This document shows, piece after piece, positions 26,689 to 36,854 of a DNA stretch of 63,088 bases. The notes under the pieces were generated by a model that did not search any database, had not been told where the DNA came from, and worked only from the letters and a program-made list of their open reading frames with translations. Origin of the DNA: an uncultured Prevotella sp. (GTDB lineage Bacteria; Bacteroidota; Bacteroidia; Bacteroidales; Bacteroidaceae); the NCBI GenBank assembly GCA_934230685.1, contig CAKQFF010000001.1, forward strand, positions 1-63,088, written 5' to 3'. The position numbers and the translations under genes are program-made. Each line of letters starts with the position of its first letter. Position 1 is the first letter of the stretch.

Positions 26689-26746
26689 CAACTGATAATT
26701 GACAACTGGCAGTTGACAATAACAGAATATTGCCAACTGTCAGCTG
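26689..26746 (+). repeat. Inter-cistronic hairpin of iterated CAACTG words
   Basis: CAACTG occurs at 26689, 26703 and 26734, with CAGTTG at 26710. Bases 26706-26720 pair with 26729-26743 at 13 of 15 positions, the two exceptions being G-U type in RNA. The 8-base loop leaves no T-tract. It could shape transcript levels between the ELWxxDGT gene and susC. Confidence 0.5.
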
Positions 26747-26787
26747 CAAATAACTTTAACTCCATTAAACAAGTCAACAATTATTCT

Positions 26788-29700
26788 ATGATTAAGCACG
26801 AATTAAAGAAAATGACAATGCTCCTGGCAATGCTTCTTGTTGCCTTTTCAGCATTTGCGCAGAGCATAAAGGTCACGGGCAACGTTATTGACACCCAGAC
26901 CAAAGAGCCATTGCTTGGTGTCACTGTCATCCAGAAAGGCACCACCAATGGAGTTATTACCGATATTGACGGCAATTTCACTATTTCCGTTCCCTCCTCA
27001 TCAACACTCTCGTTCACATACATGGGCTACACCAAACAGGACGTGAACGTAGGCGGACGCACAAAAATCAAGGTTGAGCTATCGCCCAACACAAAAATGT
27101 TAGACGAATTTGTAGTTATCGGATACGGCATACAAAAGAAAAGCGACGTGACTGGTTCAATCTCGTCTATCAATGGTAAGGATCTTAACAGCCAACCGGT
27201 GGCATCAACATTACAGGCACTTCAGGGACGTGCTGCAGGTGTTAATATTGTCCAGAACACGGGTGCACCTGGTAGCGGTTCCACAATAAAAATTAGAGGC
27301 ACAGGCACCATCAATGATGCCGACCCTCTATACGTGGTAGATGGATTCATTGTCGACAACATTGACTACATCAACCCTAACGACATTGCCAACGTAGAGA
27401 TATTCAAAGACGCTGCATCAAGTGCTGTTTATGGCTCACGTGCTGCTAACGGTGTTGTAGCCATCACCACAAAAAGCGGCAAATCGGGCAAGACCAAAGT
27501 TACATACGACGGATACGTTGGATTCTCCAATCCTTGGAAAACTATAGACGTGATGAACACCGAACAGTATGCTCTTGTGCAGGATTATGTCAACGGCACA
27601 TCAAACTATTCGGCAGACGGACAACTATATATGAGCAAAGATGCTTCTGGCAATCTTATATATGACAATCGCAAAGCTTACCTTATAGACACCATACGCA
27701 ACAATTCGCCACGCAACTGGTGGGACGCCATTACACGCACTGGCATAAAGCAGTCGCACGGCGTATCTGTGTCTGGAGGTTCTGACAAGACACAATATAT
27801 GGCAAGCGGTAGCTACTACAACGAGAAAGGCATTGTCAACACTTCAGCCTATCAGCGTTTCAACACACGTATCAACGTGAAAACCGACATCACCAAGTGG
27901 CTTACAATGACAGCCAACCTCGCCTACACCTACGAGAAAAGAAACAATGTGCCTGAGGGCAGCAACAGCATCCTCAAGCAAGCACTGTACCAAACCCCTA
28001 TGACATATCTATACGATTCAAAGGGATATTGGTCGGCCGATCATCCCGTGGCTCGTCTGGCCCGCAACCACGATGTCACCAGCCGCGACCGTCTTGACAT
28101 GAACCTGAGCCTCGACGCACGCCTGTGTAAACTGCTCACTTATCAGTTCAAGGCCTCTTACTACACCACTCCACAGACCGACGACAGATACACAGAAGTG
28201 AACGCGCTCAACGAAGACTTCAGCATGCCAGGTTCACTCTCTAGTGTATACAAGAAACAGGGACGCACCAACAAATGGGAGATGAACAACCTCCTCACTT
28301 TCCTTTGGAGTGACAACCACAACAATATAACCATTCTCGCTGGACAGACCGCCGAGGGCTACAAATACGACTTTCAAGAATCAACACGACGCGGCACACC
28401 GAGTAACGAGTCTTACTTCCAGTATCTGTCAAGTGCCTACACTGGCGACAAGACATACGGAATGCCTACCGAATGGACCGCAATGGGCTTCATCGGACGA
28501 TTGAACTACAGCCTTAACGACACCTACCTGCTACAGGCTAACGTACGTGCCGACGGCTCTTCAAAATTTGCCAAAGGCAACCGCTGGGGTGTATTCCCGT
28601 CAGTGTCGTTAGGATGGAAATTCTCTAACGAGAAGTTTATGAAGAATATCAAGCCCATCTCTATGGGTAAACTGCGCATTGGCTGGGGTATACTTGGCAA
28701 CAACCGCATCAACGAATGGGCACGCTACACCTATCTGACATCAGGATTCAACTATCCATACGGATTAGGCAATCATACTATATGGGAAGGCTCAACAGCC
28801 ACAGTGCTCGGCAACGACAATATCAAGTGGGAGAAGAGCGAGAGCTTCAACGCAGCACTCGATCTCGGACTCTTCAACAACCGACTCACATTGACAATAG
28901 AATACTTCAACCGCAAGACTACAGACATGTTGCTGCGTGTGCCTACAGTAGAGTCGTCAGGACTCGTGACATCACCTATGACCAATGCAGGAAGCGTACG
29001 CAACTGTGGTTGGGAGTACGAAGCAAAATGGCGTGATGAAATTGGAAAGGATTGGCACTACGAAGTGGGATTCAACCTCTCGTGGGTCAAGAACAAGGTG
29101 CTCAGTCTCGGCACTGGCAATGAACCTGTATATGGATCTTACCTCGGCGAGGGAAGCATTGTCGACTACGTTACCAAGACAGTAGTAGGACAACCTATAG
29201 GCAGTTTCTACGGATACGTCACCGACGGTATATTCCAAAGCTATCAAGACGTACGCAACAGTGCACAGTATGACTTTGGCAAGAACTATTGGGAACAAAC
29301 CACACTTCCAGGCGACATACGTTTCAAGGACCTTAACGGCGACCACCGCATCACAGCCGAAGACCGCACATTCCTTGGATCACCACTGCCTAAGTTTGTG
29401 TTCGGCCTACCAGTATCTGTAGGCTACAAGAACTTGGACCTTAACATGTTCTTCCAGGGACAGACAGGTAATAAGATTTTCAACGTGATGGACTACTATC
29501 TCTACAATGCTGCCAACGGCAACATGTATGCCGACCTCGCCGACAAACATTGGTCGGGACAGTTTGCTGAGAATCGTAAGTTCCTCGGTCTGAACACCGA
29601 CACCAACATCCCCGATCTGCACAACAACGATGCGGCACGCAACTTCCGTGCAAGCGACTTCTTTATTCACGACGGCTCGTATCTGCGACTCAAGGAACTG

Positions 29701-29928
29701 CGACTGACATACACATTCCCCCAAAGCATCTTGCAGAAACTCAAGCTCAGCAACCTCGCAATATCTCTCACCGGATACAACCTGCTGACCTTCACTTCAT
29801 ACAACGGTTTCGACCCAGAAGTAGGCAAGGTGATAGGCTCTGAGAGCGACAATCTCAGCATGGGCGTCGACCACGGTAACTATCCACAATCACGTTCATT
29901 TACACTTGGCGTGAAACTTGGACTTTAA
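26788..29928 (+). CDS. SusC/RagA-family TonB-dependent outer-membrane transporter
   Basis: Imports oligosaccharides across the outer membrane together with its SusD partner. About 1046 residues from the ATG at 26788 (MIKHELKKMT), chosen because it directly leads into a signal peptide ending FSAFAQ. A longer reading from 26713 crosses the inter-cistronic hairpin. A carboxypeptidase-D-like domain (VTGNVIDTQTKEPLLGVTV) is followed by the TonB plug (GYGIQKKSDVTGSIS, then PLYVVDGF, then GSRAANGVVAITTK) and a large beta-barrel. Second gene of the rightward arm; susD follows 30 bases later. Confidence 0.96.
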   Translation: MIKHELKKMTMLLAMLLVAFSAFAQSIKVTGNVIDTQTKEPLLGVTVIQKGTTNGVITDIDGNFTISVPSSSTLSFTYMGYTKQDVNVGGRTKIKVELSPNTKMLDEFVVIGYGIQKKSDVTGSISSINGKDLNSQPVASTLQALQGRAAGVNIVQNTGAPGSGSTIKIRGTGTINDADPLYVVDGFIVDNIDYINPNDIANVEIFKDAASSAVYGSRAANGVVAITTKSGKSGKTKVTYDGYVGFSNPWKTIDVMNTEQYALVQDYVNGTSNYSADGQLYMSKDASGNLIYDNRKAYLIDTIRNNSPRNWWDAITRTGIKQSHGVSVSGGSDKTQYMASGSYYNEKGIVNTSAYQRFNTRINVKTDITKWLTMTANLAYTYEKRNNVPEGSNSILKQALYQTPMTYLYDSKGYWSADHPVARLARNHDVTSRDRLDMNLSLDARLCKLLTYQFKASYYTTPQTDDRYTEVNALNEDFSMPGSLSSVYKKQGRTNKWEMNNLLTFLWSDNHNNITILAGQTAEGYKYDFQESTRRGTPSNESYFQYLSSAYTGDKTYGMPTEWTAMGFIGRLNYSLNDTYLLQANVRADGSSKFAKGNRWGVFPSVSLGWKFSNEKFMKNIKPISMGKLRIGWGILGNNRINEWARYTYLTSGFNYPYGLGNHTIWEGSTATVLGNDNIKWEKSESFNAALDLGLFNNRLTLTIEYFNRKTTDMLLRVPTVESSGLVTSPMTNAGSVRNCGWEYEAKWRDEIGKDWHYEVGFNLSWVKNKVLSLGTGNEPVYGSYLGEGSIVDYVTKTVVGQPIGSFYGYVTDGIFQSYQDVRNSAQYDFGKNYWEQTTLPGDIRFKDLNGDHRITAEDRTFLGSPLPKFVFGLPVSVGYKNLDLNMFFQGQTGNKIFNVMDYYLYNAANGNMYADLADKHWSGQFAENRKFLGLNTDTNIPDLHNNDAARNFRASDFFIHDGSYLRLKELRLTYTFPQSILQKLKLSNLAISLTGYNLLTFTSYNGFDPEVGKVIGSESDNLSMGVDHGNYPQSRSFTLGVKLGL

Positions 29929-29958
29929 GAAAATATTCAACTTCAATTTACTTTGTAT

Positions 29959-31653
29959 ATGAACAGAAATATCATTAAGTTTGCAGTAGCAGGACTTACA
30001 ATGCTCACAATGGGCAGCTGTAGCGACTTCCTCGACAAGGACGTCAAAGGATACGCCACAGACGAGAACTACTACAACACACAATATAAGATGCAGTCGG
30101 CACTCGATGCTGTGTACGACGAGCTACAAAGCGACGCCTACAACGACCAGGAATGGCGATTCGGCGAAGCATGCAGTGACAACGTCCTTAACACAGACGA
30201 GGGACTCAGCTCACACATGGGACAGTTGGTAAACTTCAGATTCAACACATCCAACAATTGGATTAAACAACGCTGGCGCGTCAACTACTACGGCATCAAC
30301 CGAGCCAACCAAGTGATACACAACATCAACCGTGTGAAAATATCCACCGACTCCTATAATGCCTACTCCGAAATACGCCGCATTTACGGTCAGGCTAAAT
30401 TTCTGCGCGCCTTCTACTACTTCAATCTTGTGAAGACATTTGGCGGTGTGCCCATACGCCCAGAGAAGGAGGGTGTCGACTCGCTCGTCATACCACGAAG
30501 CTCACTTGCCGAATGCTATGCCTACATCGAGAAAGACCTGCGTGAAGCAGCCATCATGCTACCTGCTGTATACACCACGGCAGAGACGGGAAAAGCTACA
30601 AAGGGAGCTGCTGTGGCTCTGCTGATGAAAGTGCTCATGTATGAGGCAAAACCAGGAGTAAAGTCAGAGAAATGGGAAGAGGTTAAACGCTTAGGGGACT
30701 ATTTCGTCAAGGGCGACGCCTTTACATACGGCGAGATGCTCAAATACGACGGCAGCGAAGACTGGGAGGCTTTGCGCAAACGTCTATGGTTCAAGCCTAA
30801 GGAACTCAACCAAGGCGGCGAACCATACGAGACAGCCGACACAAAGCTTGAGGCTCTCAGTTCGGTATACTCACTCGCCTACCAAGACTATTACGGAGCT
30901 TCGCTCCATAACGGCGACAAGTGGTCGTATGTCTACCAGTGGTACAGCGATGGCGAATTCTGTCGAGGCTCTGTCTTCGAAGTAGTTTTTAAGGAGAGTG
31001 CAGACGGCACAGACGGTGACACCAACGAAGGTGCAGGCATTGAATTCTTCAATGCAGACAATGTAAAGATGTATGCAACATCCAGCATCATATCCAACAT
31101 CTTCGTCAACTCCGATGTACGCTCCGACTACCTCATCCACCACCAAAGCAACACTCCCGACGGCGAAATTTGGCAAGGAGGCGAAGGCAGATATGTTTCG
31201 CTAAAATGGTATACACCGAAGAAGGACAATCCTAAATTTCCTGGAGACAACGGACGCAATCGTCGGGTAATACGCTTCGTGGAGGTGGTGCTCACCTACG
31301 CCGAAGCTCTCAACGAGTGTGGCTACCGCGAGGAGGCTCTCAATTGGCTCAATAAATGCAAAGCTCAAGTGAACACCATAAACAACGGCACACAACTATA
31401 TCGTGCAGGTGGTTACGGTTTCATTCGCGACCAAATATGGCAGGAGCGCCGCATGGAACTTGCCTTTGAGTGGGACCGCTATTTCGACATAGTACGTCAA
31501 GGACGAGCAGCCGAAGTACTGCATGACTTCGGACGCACACGTCCCAACAGCCGAGGCTTGTACTTCCGCAAAGGAGTGAACGAGCTATTCCCTATACCAC
31601 AGACCGAAGTCGACGTGTCCAACGGAAAAGTAGAGCAGAACCCGGGTTACTAA
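29959..31653 (+). CDS. SusD/RagB-family surface glycan-binding lipoprotein
   Basis: Lid and glycan-binding partner of the SusC pore on the outer surface. About 564 residues from the ATG at 29959; a TTG two codons upstream is a less likely start. The lipobox is MGSC with lipidated C21, followed by SDFLDKD as in most SusD proteins. TPR-like helices and the family segments FLRAFYYFNLVKTFGGVP and WQERRMELAFEWDRYFDIVR are present, and the protein ends near LFPIPQTEVDVSNG. Part of the rightward PUL operon. Confidence 0.96.
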   Translation: MNRNIIKFAVAGLTMLTMGSCSDFLDKDVKGYATDENYYNTQYKMQSALDAVYDELQSDAYNDQEWRFGEACSDNVLNTDEGLSSHMGQLVNFRFNTSNNWIKQRWRVNYYGINRANQVIHNINRVKISTDSYNAYSEIRRIYGQAKFLRAFYYFNLVKTFGGVPIRPEKEGVDSLVIPRSSLAECYAYIEKDLREAAIMLPAVYTTAETGKATKGAAVALLMKVLMYEAKPGVKSEKWEEVKRLGDYFVKGDAFTYGEMLKYDGSEDWEALRKRLWFKPKELNQGGEPYETADTKLEALSSVYSLAYQDYYGASLHNGDKWSYVYQWYSDGEFCRGSVFEVVFKESADGTDGDTNEGAGIEFFNADNVKMYATSSIISNIFVNSDVRSDYLIHHQSNTPDGEIWQGGEGRYVSLKWYTPKKDNPKFPGDNGRNRRVIRFVEVVLTYAEALNECGYREEALNWLNKCKAQVNTINNGTQLYRAGGYGFIRDQIWQERRMELAFEWDRYFDIVRQGRAAEVLHDFGRTRPNSRGLYFRKGVNELFPIPQTEVDVSNGKVEQNPGY

Positions 31654-31720
31654 TCCCGGGGCTCTCCACTGCAAATGCTTGATGTAAAAACCTTTTTTAC
31701 TTTTTAAAAACAAGAAAACA

Positions 31721-32698
31721 ATGAAAAAAACAGTCTATACAATGGTTATGGCGCTCGTGACATTACTCATGACAGCATGTGCCGACGACAACCTGAAAGC
31801 TCGCACCCCAGTGGCATCATTCGCCGTAAGCGCCAATGAGCTTGCCATCAACCAGACAATGAAAATAGATTTCAGCGGTGTAGCCGACCAAGTGGTGGTA
31901 TATACCGGTGACAAGGACCACAATTATGCCCTGCGCGACTCAAGTAACACAGGATTCGTGGTCAACAAGGGCGAGTTCACATATTCTTATTCGCAACCCG
32001 GTAAATTCCATGTGGTGTGCATAGCTACTACATACGACACCTACATGGCAGGAGGATTACGACAGGACTCCACTTCATTCGACGTGACCGTGATTGACGA
32101 TGTGACCGAAATTACCAAAGTCTCGTCTTACATCAATCCCAACACATACTATGCCGAAGCCATGGACGATACTAACTGGGTGATGCGACTCCCGTCAAAG
32201 CAAGTTTACAACAACAAGGAGGTGGCACTGAACGCCAAACGGCAACGACTCACCTTCGACATTGCTTCCGACTCCACAAAAATATATGTCGATGACGAGC
32301 CATACAACACCCGCACCTATTACGACTTGACACAACCACACTCATTTAAGGCTGTATCCAACTTCGGCACGACACGCTCCTACCGTCTCTTCACTCTCAT
32401 ATATCCTGAAATGAACACTATAAGCATAGATGGCACAAAAGGCATACTACACCGCGACGCTTTCTATCAGGACATGCTGACATACGAGCTGACACTCGCC
32501 GACACAACCGACCCGAAGAACGCCACACTCAACTTCACAATCGACAACAATGTAAAGGCATATGTTGATGGCAAAGAGTTGAAGAACGGCGACAAGGTGG
32601 ACCTTACAGACTCAAGCAAGACATACACACTTGTGCGCACTTCGCCAGACTACGCCAATGCCACTGCCACCACACGTGTATATTTCACCATTAAATAA
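31721..32698 (+). CDS. Putative surface glycan-binding lipoprotein (SusE/F position)
   Basis: A 325-residue lipoprotein with lipobox LMTAC (Cys at residue 20). The first 120 residues resemble an Ig/PKD-type domain (FSVSANELAINQTMKIDFSG-like start, SYSQPGKFHVVCIAT). The remainder is strand-rich with YVDDEPYNTRTYYDL and similar segments. It follows susD and precedes the GH93-like gene by 3 bases, the position usually held by surface glycan-binding proteins. No specific binding residues can be assigned. Confidence 0.65.
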   Translation: MKKTVYTMVMALVTLLMTACADDNLKARTPVASFAVSANELAINQTMKIDFSGVADQVVVYTGDKDHNYALRDSSNTGFVVNKGEFTYSYSQPGKFHVVCIATTYDTYMAGGLRQDSTSFDVTVIDDVTEITKVSSYINPNTYYAEAMDDTNWVMRLPSKQVYNNKEVALNAKRQRLTFDIASDSTKIYVDDEPYNTRTYYDLTQPHSFKAVSNFGTTRSYRLFTLIYPEMNTISIDGTKGILHRDAFYQDMLTYELTLADTTDPKNATLNFTIDNNVKAYVDGKELKNGDKVDLTDSSKTYTLVRTSPDYANATATTRVYFTIK

Positions 32699-32701
32699 AA
32701 G

Positions 32702-34627
32702 ATGATGAAAAAGACATTCCTCTCACTTCTTTTCGCAGCTGTGCTGCCGACTATGTTCCAACCAACACAAGCAGCGCCATACCAAGGATCACGCATATTT
32801 TGGGATTTAACATCTCGGCGCAATATCTTCACCAACGGCATTTACGCACGCATCATCCAACTGCAAGACGGACGGCTTATGGCCACTTGTGAGAATGGAG
32901 GCATACAGATATCCTTTTCAAGTGATTTGGGAGCTACATGGAGTACACCAGTACGAATTGTCAACAATACAAACAATGTTCCCAACTGTGTGCCCGACCT
33001 AATACAACTCAAGGACGGCACAATAATTGTTGCCTACAATCCACGTCCATCCAAGCCGTACACCGAAGACCGCAAGTTTGGTATAAGATGTAAACGAAGT
33101 ACCGACAACGGCATATCGTGGAGCGATGAGATATTCGTCAACGACGCACAGCACACATTTGACGACGGATGCTGGGAGCCATCAATGCTCGAATTGCCAT
33201 CCGGCGAGCTACAACTATACTTTGCCGACGAGGGACCATATACAACATCCAGCGAGCAGCAGATATCATTAAGCCGCTCGTTTGACGGTGGACTGACATG
33301 GGCGGCTCCGCAAAGCATATCATTCCGTGCTGGCTACCGCGACGGTATGCCTTCACCAGTTTTACTAAAAGACAAGAGTAGTATAGTGGTGGCTATAGAG
33401 GACAACGGTTGGCCAGGCATTGGCGACTTCTTTCCTACGACGGTGCGCTGTCCGCTTGCCGACAATTGGGGCAACAACTACTATGTAGACGCTTCAAGCA
33501 ACAACCGCAAGAAGACTCACTCCAATAATCAGGCAAAGGGCGGAGCTCCCTATATGCGTGTACTGCCATGGGGCGAAACGGTGCTGTCGTGGCAGTCGAA
33601 ATACGGACACGGCGACAACTACAACATGATGACGGCAGTGGGCGATGCCAACGCCGAGAACTTCAAGGCATTGAGCAATCCATTCAACATCACAGCAGAC
33701 AAGAGTGCCATGTGGAATTCGCTCGCCGTAGTTGACACTGGCGTAGTTGTAGCTGTGGCAAGTATCGACAATGGTATAGAAATGATAAAAGGCTATCCGA
33801 TGAAACAGTTTGAGGCAGCAAAGGGCACGCCATCTGTGGACGGAAAAATCGCAGTCAAAGAGGGTTACACACGCAGCAACGCAAGCCAGGTGATGATGGG
33901 CGCACAGACCGGTACTCGCACTGCTGCCGACTTTGCTTACGACAGCGACAATCTTTACTTCGTAGCCAAAGCCATTGACCGTTCCACACAAACAGGGGCA
34001 CAAGGCGACGGCATACGACTACTCATCGATACCAACAATAACCCATCCGACCGCATAAGCGAAACCTGTTATATGTTATTCTTGCGACGTGACGGAGTGA
34101 TGCAAGCCTGGCGAGGCAAGAACGGGCAATGGAAGACACTCAACACCGACGCTATTAACATGAAGACGTCAACCAACAACTCATCATACACCGTCGAGGT
34201 TGCTGTGCCATGGAGTGTTCTCGGCATTGACGCTGCACTAGAGGGCAATCTGATAGGCACTAACATCGAGATACAAGACCGACAAGAGTCTACCACCGTC
34301 ACTGAGCGTATCCCAGATGCACGTCAGACAATTCCTTCTACATGGATGCGATTATACTTGCAAACAGACGGACAGACAGCAGACATACAGAATGCTAAAA
34401 ATGTAAACGAAATCCATGTTAGCATCAACAACTGTATTCTGGCAGTAAACGCAAGTAAAAAAGTTAAGAATGTTGACGTGTTTACTATAGCTGGAAATCT
34501 GATAGCAAACTTCGTATCCAACTCTCCAGTGCTACACGTACCTTTTGCACACAAAGGCACAATGCTCGTCAAAGCCGTATTCGACGACAACACTACTTTA
34601 GTTAAAAAGATTGTCGCCCAAACATAA
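32702..34627 (+). CDS. Secreted sialidase-fold glycosidase (GH93-like) with CBM9-like domain
   Basis: A 641-residue protein with a signal peptide (about 1-24). Residues about 30-370 look like a six-bladed propeller with three Asp-box motifs (SSDLGATW, STDNGISW, SFDGGLTW). The opening SRIFWDLTSRRNIFTNGIYA differs from ordinary sialidases and best recalls GH93 exo-arabinanases. Residues about 375-545 match CBM9/DOMON-type carbohydrate-binding domains (YTVEVAVPWSVLG). The last 80 residues look like a type IX-like sorting tail. With the GH43-mutarotase gene this points to arabinan-type substrates (inference). GH33-like or another propeller hydrolase remains possible. Confidence 0.7.
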   Translation: MMKKTFLSLLFAAVLPTMFQPTQAAPYQGSRIFWDLTSRRNIFTNGIYARIIQLQDGRLMATCENGGIQISFSSDLGATWSTPVRIVNNTNNVPNCVPDLIQLKDGTIIVAYNPRPSKPYTEDRKFGIRCKRSTDNGISWSDEIFVNDAQHTFDDGCWEPSMLELPSGELQLYFADEGPYTTSSEQQISLSRSFDGGLTWAAPQSISFRAGYRDGMPSPVLLKDKSSIVVAIEDNGWPGIGDFFPTTVRCPLADNWGNNYYVDASSNNRKKTHSNNQAKGGAPYMRVLPWGETVLSWQSKYGHGDNYNMMTAVGDANAENFKALSNPFNITADKSAMWNSLAVVDTGVVVAVASIDNGIEMIKGYPMKQFEAAKGTPSVDGKIAVKEGYTRSNASQVMMGAQTGTRTAADFAYDSDNLYFVAKAIDRSTQTGAQGDGIRLLIDTNNNPSDRISETCYMLFLRRDGVMQAWRGKNGQWKTLNTDAINMKTSTNNSSYTVEVAVPWSVLGIDAALEGNLIGTNIEIQDRQESTTVTERIPDARQTIPSTWMRLYLQTDGQTADIQNAKNVNEIHVSINNCILAVNASKKVKNVDVFTIAGNLIANFVSNSPVLHVPFAHKGTMLVKAVFDDNTTLVKKIVAQT

Positions 34628-34653
34628 CAATCCCAACTATTAATAAAACATAA

Positions 34654-34692
34654 GGGTGTGCCAATACTCACAAGCATGAGTTTGACACACCC
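34654..34692 (+). terminator. Hairpin between the GH93-like and esterase genes
   Basis: GGGTGTGCCAATACTCA (34654-34670) pairs with TGAGTTTGACACACCC (34677-34692) with one mismatch and one bulge. No T-run follows, so it may be an mRNA-processing or weak termination site inside the PUL. Confidence 0.45.
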
Positions 34693-34713
34693 TCATTATA
34701 CATTTTTATAATA

Positions 34714-35526
34714 ATGAAAACTATCAACACCATTTTCCTCGTCCTTCTCTTATTTGTCTTGCAGGTATCGGCAGACAATAAATCCCACTACAAAACGATA
34801 GAAAACATTGCCTATAAAACATCAACAGACAAATACGTAACAGAGCGTTGCCGTTTGGATGTCTACTACAACGACACCGTACATATGGCTCCTGTCGTTA
34901 TATGGTTTCATGGTGGTGGACTCACCGGAGGTTCTAAACAGATTCCAAATGAACTAAAGGGAAAAGGACTGACTGTGATTGCCGTTAATTATCGTCTGCT
35001 ACCACACGTCAATATAGACGAATGTCTCGATGACTGTGCGGCTGCCGTGGCATGGGTGTTCAGCAATGTCATGCGCTATGGAGGCAACACACATAATATA
35101 TACGTATCAGGACATTCTGCAGGAGGCTATATTACGGCTATGCTTGGACTTGATAAACAATGGCTCACACGCAACGGGGTAGATGCCGACAGCATAAAAG
35201 CCCTCATTTCATTCAGTGGACAGATGATAAGTCATTTTGCCTATCGCAACATGAACAGAATCGGCAATCTCCAACCACTCGTCGACCGCTATGCCCCACT
35301 ATTTCATGTGCGCCCCAACTGTCCGCCGCTCGTGCTTATCACAGGCGATGCCGAAACAGAACTGTTCGGTCGTTATGAAGAGAACGCTTATATGTGGCGC
35401 ATGATGAAACTATGTGGACACAAAGCAACAAGCCTCTACAAGCTTGACGGTCACAATCATGGAGACATGTGTCACCCTGCATTCCACATACTACTGCAGA
35501 CGATCAATAAAATGTCAATCCCATAA
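34714..35526 (+). CDS. Secreted alpha/beta-hydrolase esterase
   Basis: A 270-residue protein with a signal peptide (about 1-20). It has the HSL/carboxylesterase oxyanion motif HGGGLTGG, nucleophile S135 in GHSAGGY, and the likely catalytic His in LDGHNHGDM. Such PUL esterases remove acetyl or feruloyl groups that block polysaccharide cleavage. It is the last gene of the rightward arm, 86 bases after the GH93-like gene with a hairpin between them, and may be partly uncoupled. Substrate unknown. Confidence 0.82.
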   Translation: MKTINTIFLVLLLFVLQVSADNKSHYKTIENIAYKTSTDKYVTERCRLDVYYNDTVHMAPVVIWFHGGGLTGGSKQIPNELKGKGLTVIAVNYRLLPHVNIDECLDDCAAAVAWVFSNVMRYGGNTHNIYVSGHSAGGYITAMLGLDKQWLTRNGVDADSIKALISFSGQMISHFAYRNMNRIGNLQPLVDRYAPLFHVRPNCPPLVLITGDAETELFGRYEENAYMWRMMKLCGHKATSLYKLDGHNHGDMCHPAFHILLQTINKMSIP

Positions 35527-35560
35527 CGTTGTGCTACAAGTTACTATAGTTGTACAGGAT

Positions 35561-36826
35561 TTACACTTCCTCGCAAACCACCATTTCTGTGCCTTTATAC
35601 ACCACGACTATCTTATGCAATTGCGTGGTCTTGATGGCAGAAGTCACCACTTCGCTTTCCGCATATCTGTTCACTTGGCTGATGGCCTCCTGCCTTAGTT
35701 GCTCTACATGCGCATCGGTATCCTTCGACTTGGCATACTTTAGTTCTACGATGTAGGAATGCAGCATGTCGCTGAAGTTGTCGACCAATGGACAGAGGAA
35801 GATGTCGGCGTATCCTTCCTGGGTGTCCTTTTCGGATATAGGGCGATAGAACTTGTTGTCACAAGTCATGGCAAGCGTGAATCCATGCACGAAACACTCT
35901 CCCTTCTGATGGTCTCTTTGTGAGGAATACTTATGCAAACTGTCAGCGATATACTCGAAGTATGGCTTCCACTCTCCACAATAAGCCAAGGCACTTTCCA
36001 AGTTGCCCTTTTCGTAGGAGTCGTATTTCAGGTCGTTCTCCTTGTAAGTGTCAAGGAGGTATCTGTATAGCTGCTCTCGCACAACCTCGTTTGGAATGAC
36101 GAACTTGGTCTTTCCCTGGTGATTCCCGGCGATGGTAACCATACCAAAGTAGTAGAGAAGACTTACGAAATTATCCGGGTCGCCTATCTGCTCGGCAGGG
36201 AAACCGGTCTTGAGTTCACCAGCTACAAAACCATTTTCTACCAGTTGCTGGATGATAGAGGCATCATGGGCAAACTCCTTGTCCTTGCGTATGAGCATAC
36301 GGAGCTTGTTGTAGTCCAGTCGAATGTTTTCCTCAATCATATTTTCTGGCAATCTTCCTCTATTTCTGATGTAATTATCGATGAAATAGAGCACCATGTT
36401 AGAATTGTACATGGTGGTTTCGCCGTAAGAAGCCTTTGCAAAGCAGTAGTTGTCGTACCATGGCTTCATCAGTTCTATCAATTCATCCACGGTGTAGTTG
36501 TGGAGATTAAGAGTATCGGTATAGTAAGTGAGCATGTCGCGCACTTCCTCCTCCGTGAAGCCCGTCATTTCGTTGAACTCATAGGACAAGGAGTAGTTGG
36601 TACCAATGTTGAAGCCACTGGTCAGGTCGTCCATAGTAACAGGACTAACGCCCGTCACGAAGACTCGCTCCAAGGTGGAATCGGTAGCCGACTTGATGGT
36701 GTCGAAGAATTTTCGGAGATAACCTGTGCCATGAGTTTCTGCCTGATAACTGTTGAGACAATCAGGCTCCGCCAAGATGGTATTGGTGAAATGGTCGTAC
36801 TCATCGATGAAGAGATTTACATTATG
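35561..36826 (-). pseudogene. AAA-ATPase-like/PD-(D/E)XK nuclease family protein, 5' truncated
   Basis: About 420 codons of the large Bacteroidales 'ATPase (AAA-ATPase_like) plus PD-(D/E)XK' family, whose full length is about 510-530 residues. The frame opens abruptly at a TAA (36827-36829). It runs directly into the Walker B-like segment VNLFIDEYDHF, so the front with the Walker A ATP-binding loop is missing. The C-terminal nuclease-like core (YIVELKYAK) is intact. A TAACTTTG -7-like box sits just before the break. The first usable ATG (36775) lies after Walker B. It is most likely a decayed fragment of a mobile gene family, inserted behind the cyclophilin gene. Confidence 0.75.
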
Positions 36827-36854
36827 TTACAAAGTTAGCATAAATAATTGGAAT

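Noticed and set aside
29953..29958. TTG start for the SusD gene
   Set aside because: The ATG two codons later gives a normal lipoprotein signal, so there is no reason to prefer TTG.
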